Shown here: one piece after another, positions 7,102-14,880 of the stretch
Layout of the letters: every line of letters starts with the position of its first letter
Position numbering within the stretch: position 1 is the stretch's first letter
Source: JAHOYW01 sp964515915
GTDB lineage: Bacteria; Verrucomicrobiota; Lentisphaeria; Victivallales; Victivallaceae
Direction: 5' to 3'
DNA: 19,339 nucleotides
NCBI GenBank assembly: GCA_964515915.1
Contig: CAZEXM010000041.1
Span: 1 to 19,339 of the forward strand
Made by a program: the position numbers and the translations under genes
Notes under the pieces: generated by a model
Databases searched by the model: none
Told to the model about the DNA's origin: nothing
Seen by the model: the letters and a program-made list of their open reading frames with translations, nothing else

Positions 7102-8606
7102 ATAAAATCTTTTTTGCTTTAATGCCGATGTTTCTATTATTGAATTGTTTTGCCGGTGAAGATGATTTCCTGCGTCCGGTCGGCAGGCCGCCGAAGGCCA
7201 AAGCCCAGCGCCGCCAGGGCGGCGAGTCTTTTCCGCCTTTGCCCCTACCGGTAACGCCGCTGCGCCGCTCGGAGAAAAAGCGTCCGCCGTCACCCGGGGT
7301 ATTGATCGGCAAAGTCATCTGGGGAAACCATCTCGACTATAAGTGGAACAATGGAATTGTAACGCGGGTTTTCGACTGGAATATGGTACCGGCTGACGGA
7401 GCGCAACTGCTGCGTTTCGTCAAAAAATACCTGAAAATGGAATATAAAGTCCAGACTTTGGATTTAAAAGTTTTCAGCGGCAATCCGGCGGAAGTTCCGG
7501 TACTCTTGTTTTCCGGCGGCAGAAGTTTACATTTTTCGCCCGCCGAACTGCTCAAATTGCGCCGGTATTTAGAAGCCGGCGGCATGATCTGGTTTGATTC
7601 GGTGGCCGGGTCGCCTTATTTTTACAAATCGGCGCTCCAGGCGATGAAGCAAATCCTGCCGGGCTCGCCCGTCAAGCGTTTAGCTCCCGACCACCCCGTC
7701 TTCCGCATCGTCAAACCCATTACCAGCGCTGAAATAAACAGCGGCAAATATATTCCGCCCGTACTTGACGGGGTTTATCTCGGCTCGCGGCTCGCGGCGG
7801 TGATTTCACCTTACGGACTGGGCGGGGGCTGGGAAAATACTTATCCGCGCCTCATAAAACAAGCCAGATATTATCGACGCTACCCCGCGGTCGCCATCGG
7901 TGTAAATCTCGCGGCTTACGCAATCGGCTGGTCAGCCAACGGCCGCCGTTACGCGGCGCGGGAACGCTTCGGCCGAATTGGGGATGAAAAAAATCCGGAC
8001 AAAATAGTTTTCGCTCAACTGCGCAGCGACGGCATTTGGAACAGCAATCCCGGCGCTGAAAGCCGTTTCATGCGTTACCTCGCCAAAAACGTCAACATCT
8101 ATACCGGCGCCAAAACTGTTTTCGTCAGTGCCGCCAAAGTTCCGCTGGAAAACTATCCCTTCCTTTATTTTACCGGCATAGGGAATTTCAAATTCAGTCC
8201 CGCGGAAGTCGAAAAACTGCGGCGGTATCTTGATGACGGCGGTTTTATATTCATCAATAACGCCCTGGGCCTGAATGAATTCAACCGCTGCGTAATCAGG
8301 GAAGTTAAAAAACTTTACCCGAAAACTAAAATGACCGGCATCTCCCCGGAAGATCCGCTTTTCGCGGCCGCGCCGTTCAAGTTCAGCGGAACCGGATTTT
8401 CACCTGAAGCAAGCCTGAAATTCCCCGGCCGGTCGCGTCCCGTATTATTTGGTTTAAAGACGGATGAGCGCTATAAAATAGTTTACAGTCCGGTAGACCT
8501 CGCGACCGGTTGGCTTGGAGCTACAAGCCCCGGCAGCGTCGCTTACAACCAGGATACCGCGCTGCGCTTAGGAGCCGATATCATTACGTATTTTTTAACT
8601 CATTAA
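7098..8606 (+). CDS. Exported protein with two DUF4159-like units
   Basis: A 502-residue protein with a signal peptide (MNKIFFALMPMFLLLNCFAG), a Pro/Arg-rich linker (about 25-72), then two related halves. Each half carries an alpha/beta unit of the glutamine-amidotransferase-like type: FSPAELLKLRRYLEAGGMI near residue 145 and FSPAEVEKLRRYLDDGGFI near residue 365. Each is preceded by a LLFSGGRS or LYFTGIGN strand and followed by a helix and a DHPVF or EDPLF segment. This matches DUF4159, a family found next to MoxR and VWA genes in planctomycetes and relatives. No catalytic Cys is seen at the usual nucleophile position, so a binding role is more likely than an enzyme. The start has a strong AAGGAGGAG 8 nt upstream and overlaps the previous stop. 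Confidence 0.78.
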   Translation: MNKIFFALMPMFLLLNCFAGEDDFLRPVGRPPKAKAQRRQGGESFPPLPLPVTPLRRSEKKRPPSPGVLIGKVIWGNHLDYKWNNGIVTRVFDWNMVPADGAQLLRFVKKYLKMEYKVQTLDLKVFSGNPAEVPVLLFSGGRSLHFSPAELLKLRRYLEAGGMIWFDSVAGSPYFYKSALQAMKQILPGSPVKRLAPDHPVFRIVKPITSAEINSGKYIPPVLDGVYLGSRLAAVISPYGLGGGWENTYPRLIKQARYYRRYPAVAIGVNLAAYAIGWSANGRRYAARERFGRIGDEKNPDKIVFAQLRSDGIWNSNPGAESRFMRYLAKNVNIYTGAKTVFVSAAKVPLENYPFLYFTGIGNFKFSPAEVEKLRRYLDDGGFIFINNALGLNEFNRCVIREVKKLYPKTKMTGISPEDPLFAAAPFKFSGTGFSPEASLKFPGRSRPVLFGLKTDERYKIVYSPVDLATGWLGATSPGSVAYNQDTALRLGADIITYFLTH

Positions 8607-8650
8607 GTAGTCGCAGATGCAGCCTTGCACCGCGTTGCAAGCGGCACTAC
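8607..8650. repeat. Snap-back repeat element A
   Basis: Ends GTAGT and ACTAC are inverted. Inside them are CGC/GCG and CTTGCA/TGCAAG arms around a CCGCGT loop, so the 44 nt fold into an interrupted hairpin. It begins immediately after the TAA of the DUF4159 gene. No T run follows, so it is not a classical terminator. It looks like a REP- or MITE-like intergenic element. Confidence 0.65.
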
Positions 8651-8665
8651 TTCAGGTTGTTTGAT

Positions 8666-8724
8666 AATGTAGCTCAAGCTGTCCCGCTTGAGAATATTCA
8701 CAAGCGGGACGCTTGTTCTACATT
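8666..8724. repeat. Snap-back repeat element B
   Basis: A long near-perfect inverted repeat: AATGTAG/CTACATT outer arm (7 bp), a 2-nt mismatch, CAAGC/GCTTG (5 bp), one bulged T, GTCCCGCTTG/CAAGCGGGAC (10 bp), and a 10-nt loop that itself contains the palindrome GAATATTC. It is about 22 paired bases in all. Like element A it has GTAG...CTAC ends and carries a CAAGCGG core. It stands between the DUF4159 gene and the MoxR gene, with the MoxR ribosome binding site 38 nt further on. It could attenuate transcription, protect RNA ends, or be a mobile palindromic element. Confidence 0.8.
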
Positions 8725-8774
8725 GATTTAAAATAAACTTTGGCATAACCACAAATAAAAGAAGGAAAATACTT

Positions 8775-9773
8775 ATGGAAAACGATCCGGTCAAAGACCT
8801 CGAACAACTGCAGGCAGTATTCAGCGCGGTAAAAACGGAATTGTCAAAGCTTATCGTGGGGCAGGAACAAGTCATCTGGCGGATATTAATTGCTTTGCTT
8901 TCCGGCGGGCACTGTTTGCTGCTCGGCGTGCCCGGGCTGGCAAAAACTCTGCTGATCCATAGTCTGGGGGAAGTCCTGAACCTGGATTTCAACCGCATCC
9001 AGTTCACGCCGGATTTGATGCCTTCGGACATTACCGGCACCGATATTCTCAATGAGGAACCGGGCAGCGGCCGCCGTGAATTACGTTTTGTCCGGGGGCC
9101 GGTTTTCACCAATTTGCTTTTAGCCGACGAAATCAACCGCACCCCGCCGAAAACCCAGGCGGCACTGCTGGAAGCCATGCAGGAAAAACATGTTACAAAC
9201 GCCGGGATAAAACATCCCTTGCCCCGGCCGTTTTTCGTAATGGCGACGCAAAATCCACTTGAACAGGAAGGTACTTATCCTTTGCCGGAAGCCCAACTTG
9301 ACCGCTTTATGTTTCTGGTAAAACTGGATTATCCGGGCCGGGACGAGGAAATAAATATTCTCAAACAAACCACCGCCAACCGCGAAGTCATACTTGAAAA
9401 AGTCCTTGACGGTGAAAAATTGATGTATTTCCAAAAAGTCGTCCGTTCAATTCCGGTCAGCGGCCATGTTACGGCTTACTGCGCCGACCTGGTACGTTTT
9501 TCGCGTCCCGAAAACCCGGACGCGCCGGATTTCATCAAAGCTAATTTGAGTTTCGGCGCCGGGCCGCGCGCCGGGCAGTATTTAATGCTGGCGTCCAAGG
9601 CCAGAGCCGCTTTAAACGGCAGATTCAACATTTGCTGCGAAGACGTGCGCTGCTGCGCTTATGAAGTCATGCGGCATCGCATGTCCTGCAATTTTCATGC
9701 GGTCGGCGAAAACCTGACGCCGGATTCCATAATAAAAATGTTAATTGAATACGTCCCGGAACCTGCGGGTTAA
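8775..9773 (+). CDS. MoxR-family AAA+ ATPase
   Basis: Cytoplasmic ATPase of 332 residues, normal for MoxR. Walker A GVPGLAKT is at 51-58, Walker B LLLADEINR with the Asp-Glu pair at 118-119, then PPKTQAALLEAMQE, sensor-1 region FFVMATQNPLEQEGTYPLPE, and the arginine-containing QLDRFMF. MoxR proteins are chaperone-like ATPases that act with VWA-domain partners in the assembly or activation of complexes; the best studied cases are methanol dehydrogenase and RavA/ViaA. All nucleotide-handling motifs are intact. AAGGA lies 8 nt before the ATG. The DUF58 gene follows after 12 nt. The substrate here is not visible. Confidence 0.95.
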   Translation: MENDPVKDLEQLQAVFSAVKTELSKLIVGQEQVIWRILIALLSGGHCLLLGVPGLAKTLLIHSLGEVLNLDFNRIQFTPDLMPSDITGTDILNEEPGSGRRELRFVRGPVFTNLLLADEINRTPPKTQAALLEAMQEKHVTNAGIKHPLPRPFFVMATQNPLEQEGTYPLPEAQLDRFMFLVKLDYPGRDEEINILKQTTANREVILEKVLDGEKLMYFQKVVRSIPVSGHVTAYCADLVRFSRPENPDAPDFIKANLSFGAGPRAGQYLMLASKARAALNGRFNICCEDVRCCAYEVMRHRMSCNFHAVGENLTPDSIIKMLIEYVPEPAG

Positions 9774-9785
9774 AGGATATCTCCA

Positions 9786-10688
9786 GTGGCAAATAACACG
9801 ACATATCAATATTTACCGCCTGAAACGCTGGATTCACTGCGCAATATCGAACTGGTGGCGCGCGGCCTGGTCGAAGGCGCGATGCTTGGCCTGCACCGCT
9901 CGCCATATCACGGTTTTTCCTCGGAATTTGCCGAATACCGGAAATATTCTTCCGGGGACAGCCTCAAATATCTGGATTGGAAAGTCCTGGCCCGTACCGA
10001 CCGCTATTATATCAAACGTTTTGAAGAGGAAACCAATCTGCGTTCTTATATTGTCCTGGATCAATCCGCCTCGATGGGCATGTCTGATTCGCCGTCACCG
10101 GTGAAATTCAATTACGCCTGTTATATCGCGGCGGCATTTATGTATTTGATGCACCAGCAGCATGACGGCGCCGGACTGTTTACCTACAGCGATAAAATTC
10201 ATAAGGCGCTTGACTGCAAAAGCTCACGCACGCATTTAATGAACCTGCTCAAAATACTGGAAAACCTGAAACCCGCCGGTGAATCCAACGCCGAACACTG
10301 TTTGAAGCTCATTGCCGAACGCATTCCAAAGCGTTCGCTGGTAATTATATTTTCCGATTTTTTCGACTACAAGCCGGATTTCCTGCAGGCCTTGCATCAT
10401 CTGACCTTTAAAGGCTGCGAAGTTATTTTGTTCCAGGTGCTCAACGGCCTGGAAAAAGAATTCCCCTACAAAGGTTTAGTCGAGTTCGAGGATATTGAAA
10501 CAGGCGCGACAATGGATTTGGAAAGCAGCGCCTGCCGGGATTATTTCCTCAGGGAACTGGGAAAATACAATACTAAGCTCAAAAATTTCTGTGATGTCCG
10601 CAAAATAGCTTTTGAAACCTTGACCACGAGCACTCCTTTTGAGAAAGCCCTGCTGGCGTATTTCAGTAAACGCGAGGAATTATTTTAA
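9786..10688 (+). CDS. DUF58 protein (MoxR partner, VWA-like fold)
   Basis: A 300-residue soluble protein. The DUF58 signature is complete: a lead helix LVEGAMLGLHRSPYHG, then FAEYRKYSSGDSLKYLDWKVLART and YYIKRFEEE, followed by the VWA-like metal site DQSASMG (D92, S94, S96, a DxSxS MIDAS core). DUF58 proteins are nearly always encoded directly after MoxR and are thought to be its VWA-type cofactor. Translation starts at GTG, 8 nt after an AAGGA that overlaps the stop of the MoxR gene; no suitable ATG is nearby. Its stop overlaps the next start by one base (TAATG). No membrane helix is seen, so the protein is most likely cytoplasmic. Confidence 0.93.
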   Translation: MANNTTYQYLPPETLDSLRNIELVARGLVEGAMLGLHRSPYHGFSSEFAEYRKYSSGDSLKYLDWKVLARTDRYYIKRFEEETNLRSYIVLDQSASMGMSDSPSPVKFNYACYIAAAFMYLMHQQHDGAGLFTYSDKIHKALDCKSSRTHLMNLLKILENLKPAGESNAEHCLKLIAERIPKRSLVIIFSDFFDYKPDFLQALHHLTFKGCEVILFQVLNGLEKEFPYKGLVEFEDIETGATMDLESSACRDYFLRELGKYNTKLKNFCDVRKIAFETLTTSTPFEKALLAYFSKREELF

Positions 10689-12727
10689 TGGATTATGTTA
10701 ACGGTTTATATTTGTGGGGAATACTGGCGGGAGTTTTACCGGTCCTGCTGCACCTCTACTTTAAACGCCGCAAACAGCGCGTCCTGTTTTCGACCCTGCT
10801 GTTTTTCGTCAAAAAAGAACGGCTTTTTGCTTTCCGGCGCAAACTGTATGAACTCTTACTGCTCGCCCTGCGGGTTGCTGTTTTGATTTTATTAGCTTTG
10901 GCGCTGTCGCGGATATTTTTTAAAAGATTCAACTTTATCAGCGGCGGCGGTACGGAGGCGGTGATAATAATTGATGATTCCCTGTCCATGCAACGGCAGT
11001 TGATTTCCGGCGGAACGGCTTTTAATTACGGACAAAAACAAGCGGAAAAGATATTGAATTCATTATCCGGCGACGACGGCGCGGCGCTTATTTTCACTTC
11101 GGGCGGCGGCGGGGTGAATTTAACGCGGGATAAAAACCTGGTGCTGAAAACCCTGCGCCGGGCCGAACCCGGCGCGATTCCCGGTTCTTTGAGCGCGGCT
11201 TTGCAAAAAGCCGGCGAACAACTGCGCCGCTCCCCCGGCGTCAACCGGGAAATTTATATTATCTCCGATTTTGCCCGGAACAATACGCCTTTGCATGCTT
11301 TAAGTATCCGCAATCTCAAGAATTCCCGTCTTTACTGCCTGCCGCTGCGCGGCAGTGACGAAAATGTTTCCATCAGCGCCGGAAAACTTGATTCCGCGCC
11401 CAAAATAATTCAGCGCGGCATTACTATTCCCTTCAAACTCACCAATCACGGCAGGATTACGCGCAAAATTACCGCGCGGCTCAGGATTTCCGGCAAAGTT
11501 GTCCGGACAAAACATTTTTCGCTGCCGCCGGCGGCTGTACTGAATGAGCAATTCGTCTACATTCCGCGCCATGCCGGGCGCGTACAGGCAGATGTCGAAA
11601 TTGATGACGAAAACATTCCCCTGGATAACCGGGCGTGGTTCAGTTTCGCGCCCGCCGACAATTTAAAGGTATTGCTCATCAGCAATTATGAAGCTTACGG
11701 CGCCGACCCGTTTTATTTTTTCCGGCTCGCCCTGAATCCCGCGCCGCAAAAACCGCTTAACGGCATTCGCTGCAAAACACTTGACCGGGTTTCACTGACT
11801 CGTGAAATTCTTGCTCAACAAGATGTCGTTTGTTTAGCTTTGGATGAGCCATTGGACAAGGAATTAACTTCCTTTCTGGGGGATTACCTGTATTCCGGCG
11901 GAATTCTGATCACCGTGCCGCAGGCTGATACCAAGGCCGGTTACTGTGCCGCGCTCATCAGGCAAAACAAATTGATGCTGCGCGCGACTGGCGCTGAAAT
12001 TATTCCGGTTCGGGACAGCGGACTAAAATTCAAGGCTCCTTTGCGTGAACTTAACTACTTACTGGAACTAAAACTTGTCCGCTGGCGTAAATTAGTTGAT
12101 TTCAAACCGTCCCCGGCGAAAATTTTAGCGACGACCGCTGCCGGGCGCCCTTTAATTCTCGAACAACACGCGGGTAAAGGCAGGTACATAAATCTGGGAT
12201 TTGCACTGCGCCGTGATTTTTCAAACTGGCCGGGCTTGAAATCCTACCCGGTCGCCATGGTGGCTTTGGTGAATTACGCCGCGGGAAAACAGGAAAAAAG
12301 TATTTCCGCTTATTGCGGCGGAAAAGTTGAACTTGAGGGCAAAAACATTGTTTTTTCAAGCACAAACGGAGAAAATGGTATTTTTAAAAGCGGCTCGAAG
12401 CAATATTCCCGTCTACCGGGCGTTTTAACTTTTGAGGGAGCCGATTTGCAGGCCGCGGTATTTAATCCGGCGCCGGCGGAAAGCAAAACCGCAACGGCTG
12501 AAGAAAGCGAGTTGCGGAAATGGTTTAACGCGCCGCTTACAGTGTTGAACGTCAACAGCGACATCATCGCACAAATCGTAAAATTCCGCAAGGGCAGTGA
12601 ATTAACCGGATGGTTTTTATTGCTGATGCTGTTACTGCTGGGACTTGAATTTATGCTCGGCGGCAATCAGGCAATGCTGAAAAAAATTACCAGGAAACAA
12701 TTCAAACGGGGGATAAAAAATGTTTAA
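10688..12727 (+). CDS. BatA-like membrane protein with VWA domain
   Basis: A 679-residue membrane protein. The N-terminus has two helices (about 5-23 and 55-77) joined by a basic cytoplasmic loop (FKRRKQRVLFSTLLFF), the pattern of the BatA N-terminal domain. A VWA domain starts at about residue 91, with MIDAS core D96-x-S98-x-S100 (IIIDDSLSMQ). The MIDAS threonine region typical of VWA (GGTD) is not obvious. Residues about 330-420 look glutamine-amidotransferase-like (LKVLLISNYEAYG, QQDVVCLALDEP, FLGDYLYSGGILITVP) without a visible nucleophile Cys. One more helix sits at about 638-658. The VWA is probably on the periplasmic side. GAGGA lies 9 nt before the ATG. It overlaps the next gene by 8 nt. 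It resembles proteins of the Bacteroides aerotolerance (Bat) operons, but a role in oxygen tolerance is not shown. Confidence 0.85.
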   Translation: MDYVNGLYLWGILAGVLPVLLHLYFKRRKQRVLFSTLLFFVKKERLFAFRRKLYELLLLALRVAVLILLALALSRIFFKRFNFISGGGTEAVIIIDDSLSMQRQLISGGTAFNYGQKQAEKILNSLSGDDGAALIFTSGGGGVNLTRDKNLVLKTLRRAEPGAIPGSLSAALQKAGEQLRRSPGVNREIYIISDFARNNTPLHALSIRNLKNSRLYCLPLRGSDENVSISAGKLDSAPKIIQRGITIPFKLTNHGRITRKITARLRISGKVVRTKHFSLPPAAVLNEQFVYIPRHAGRVQADVEIDDENIPLDNRAWFSFAPADNLKVLLISNYEAYGADPFYFFRLALNPAPQKPLNGIRCKTLDRVSLTREILAQQDVVCLALDEPLDKELTSFLGDYLYSGGILITVPQADTKAGYCAALIRQNKLMLRATGAEIIPVRDSGLKFKAPLRELNYLLELKLVRWRKLVDFKPSPAKILATTAAGRPLILEQHAGKGRYINLGFALRRDFSNWPGLKSYPVAMVALVNYAAGKQEKSISAYCGGKVELEGKNIVFSSTNGENGIFKSGSKQYSRLPGVLTFEGADLQAAVFNPAPAESKTATAEESELRKWFNAPLTVLNVNSDIIAQIVKFRKGSELTGWFLLLMLLLLGLEFMLGGNQAMLKKITRKQFKRGIKNV

Positions 12728-14867
12728 TTTTTATCCATTAATTCCTGTCTGGTTGATTTTGCTGAGTGGCGCTTTTGCTCTGGGGATGGTGTATTTCACA
12801 CTCAAGCACGGGATGGATTTGCCCGAATGGAAATGTTATCTGCTTTCCGGCATCCGGGCGGCAGTGATAATGGTGCTTGTCCTTATGCTCTTGTGTCCGG
12901 GCATAACCGTCAACGAACAAAACCGGCAGCGTTCGAATGTCGTTGTCCTGCTTGACGACTCCGGTTCGATGGCGACACGGGATATGCCGGGAAATATTAC
13001 GCGCTACCGCGCGGCCCTTGATTTTGCGCAGAAACTCAGGGGAGTTGATTTCAGCGGCTGCCGCAAACATTTTTATTCATTCAACACTAAAACGGAATTG
13101 ATAAAAGACTGGGATGTACCGGAGATGCGCGGAGCGGGGGGCGGCACGGATTTTGAACAGGCGTTTAACTGCGTCAACCGGGATGTGGGACTGGCCGAAA
13201 CCGCGGCGGTGGTGCTTTTGTCCGACGGCCTGGATTATTCCGCGTTCACCGGCAATAAACTCGGCGCACCGGTTTTCGCGGTGAAATTCGGCTCGGAATT
13301 AAGCGCGGTCAAGGATTTACGGATAGAAGATTTTTCCTACCCGCGCAAGCTGTACACGAATGAGGAATTCGACTTGTCCATACCCGTAAGCTTGAGCGGC
13401 TATGAAGACGGCAGGGAAAGCAGAATAACTTTTTATGTTGACGGCAAAGAAGTAAAACAACAAAGCTTGAAACTGTCGCCCGGCCGGACAATTGACCTGC
13501 CGTTTAAATACAGTTTCACCAAACCCGGGCTGTATATTGTGAAAATACGACTGGACCATCTGGCGGATGAAGCAAGTTATTTGAACAATAAAAGCGAATT
13601 GATCGTCGAAGTTAACAGCGGACACAATTACACCGTCTGTTATTTCCCGGTTCTGACCAACAGCTTTCGGCCACTGGTGCGCCAGTTCCGCTCAAGCGGA
13701 CGCAAATTTTCGGCCGTTTACCGGCTGCGCAAAGACAAATTCAATCAAATCGGAACCCGGATAAATCCACTGTTCGACGGCGGCATACCGACTAAGGCGA
13801 AAGCACTGAAGGATGTCGACGTTTTTGTCCTGGCGGCAACTCAATCCGGATTATTGAGCACGGAACAGGAAAGCGTTCTGGAACAATATGTCGCCAACGG
13901 GGGGACGCTGGTAATGCTCGGCGGCGAAAAATCCTTTGGTTCAGTCGCGGCGGGAACGCCCCTGGCGCAGCTTATGCCGGTAAAATCACGGCGAACTTCC
14001 TTTGTGCCGGGGCGGTTCAGGATAGTAGCCGGAAATAAACGGGAACGCAGCCGTTTCGCCGACCGCATCGCGGAACTCTGCGCGCAGACAAGCGCGGTGC
14101 TTGAAGGGGTCAACCTGGTCGAGTCGGTCAAAGAAGGCGCGGAAGTTCTTTTATCGGTTGAAGCCGCGGAAAAATATCCTTTAGTTGTCGCTTTGCCTTA
14201 CGGGCGCGGCAAAGTCATCGCGGTTTTAACCAATTCCCTGCACTTGTGGGGACACGGCAAGCAGCGCCGGCGCAACTTCGGGGTTTTCTGGGAGCAGTTA
14301 ATCAATTACGCCGGCCGCGGCAAGGATGATTTGTTAAAAGTGGCGCTTAATAAAACCAAGCTGCCGAAAAATGAGACTTTGAAAGTCAGCGTGAAAACTA
14401 ATTTTTCCGGTAAAACTTTAAAATCACCGGATTTTAAACTGGAAAGCGCGCTCTACCGTCTGCATTCCGATAATGCCCTGGCGGTAAAAAGCTTAAATAA
14501 GACGGATGCTTTTTACAAAGCCCGGTTCGCTAATCTGCGCCCGGGAACTTATATTCTGGAAACCAGGGCGGCGCTCGGCAAACGGATATTGTCCAGGCGC
14601 TATAATTTGATTATTGCCGGCAAAGAAATAAATGAAGGCGGTAATTTGAAGGCAGTTGATGAAAATTTCCTGAAATTCTGCTCGGCGGGCAGAATTTACG
14701 ACAGTGCGGAGCGCACTAAATTAGTTGACGACATCATCCGCACGATTCGTAAAAACGATGTCGAACGGGAATGGTATCCGCTGTTTGAAACACCGTTTTT
14801 CTATTTCGCAGTGTTGGTTCTATTGATGGGCGGCTGGTATTTACGGCGGAAATTTAACTTGTTTTAA
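12720..14867 (+). CDS. Second membrane VWA protein with glutamine-amidotransferase-like domain
   Basis: A 715-residue protein with two N-terminal helices (about 4-28 and 42-63), a VWA domain with full DxSxS motif (D79, S81, S83 in LLDDSGSMATRD) and a GGGTDFEQAF segment that would supply the MIDAS threonine. After it come Ig-like beta segments (EEFDLSIPVSLSGYEDG, SFTKPGLYIVKIRLDHLAD). A glutamine-amidotransferase-like domain lies at about 365-520 (DVFVLAATQSGLLSTEQE, VANGGTLVMLGGEKSFG, YGRGKVIAVLTNSLHLWG), without a Cys at the nucleophile turn. A C-terminal helix is at about 690-708. GGGGG stands 7 nt before the ATG, inside the end of the previous gene. This is the typical second VWA/GATase protein of planctomycete-type MoxR clusters, likely with its large part in the periplasm. 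Confidence 0.85.
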   Translation: MFNFYPLIPVWLILLSGAFALGMVYFTLKHGMDLPEWKCYLLSGIRAAVIMVLVLMLLCPGITVNEQNRQRSNVVVLLDDSGSMATRDMPGNITRYRAALDFAQKLRGVDFSGCRKHFYSFNTKTELIKDWDVPEMRGAGGGTDFEQAFNCVNRDVGLAETAAVVLLSDGLDYSAFTGNKLGAPVFAVKFGSELSAVKDLRIEDFSYPRKLYTNEEFDLSIPVSLSGYEDGRESRITFYVDGKEVKQQSLKLSPGRTIDLPFKYSFTKPGLYIVKIRLDHLADEASYLNNKSELIVEVNSGHNYTVCYFPVLTNSFRPLVRQFRSSGRKFSAVYRLRKDKFNQIGTRINPLFDGGIPTKAKALKDVDVFVLAATQSGLLSTEQESVLEQYVANGGTLVMLGGEKSFGSVAAGTPLAQLMPVKSRRTSFVPGRFRIVAGNKRERSRFADRIAELCAQTSAVLEGVNLVESVKEGAEVLLSVEAAEKYPLVVALPYGRGKVIAVLTNSLHLWGHGKQRRRNFGVFWEQLINYAGRGKDDLLKVALNKTKLPKNETLKVSVKTNFSGKTLKSPDFKLESALYRLHSDNALAVKSLNKTDAFYKARFANLRPGTYILETRAALGKRILSRRYNLIIAGKEINEGGNLKAVDENFLKFCSAGRIYDSAERTKLVDDIIRTIRKNDVEREWYPLFETPFFYFAVLVLLMGGWYLRRKFNLF

Positions 14868-14880
14868 AAAAATAAAAAAA

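Noticed and set aside
7076..7318. Minus-strand open frames opposite the start of the DUF4159 gene
   Set aside because: They lie opposite a gene with a strong ribosome binding site, signal peptide and family match, and their Pro/Arg/Gly-rich translation is the usual antisense artefact of that region.
8603..9178. Minus-strand open frame of 191 codons opposite the MoxR start and the hairpin repeats
   Set aside because: It covers the MoxR ATP-binding motifs in antisense and runs through both hairpin elements; composition is Ser-rich with no family pattern or ribosome binding site.
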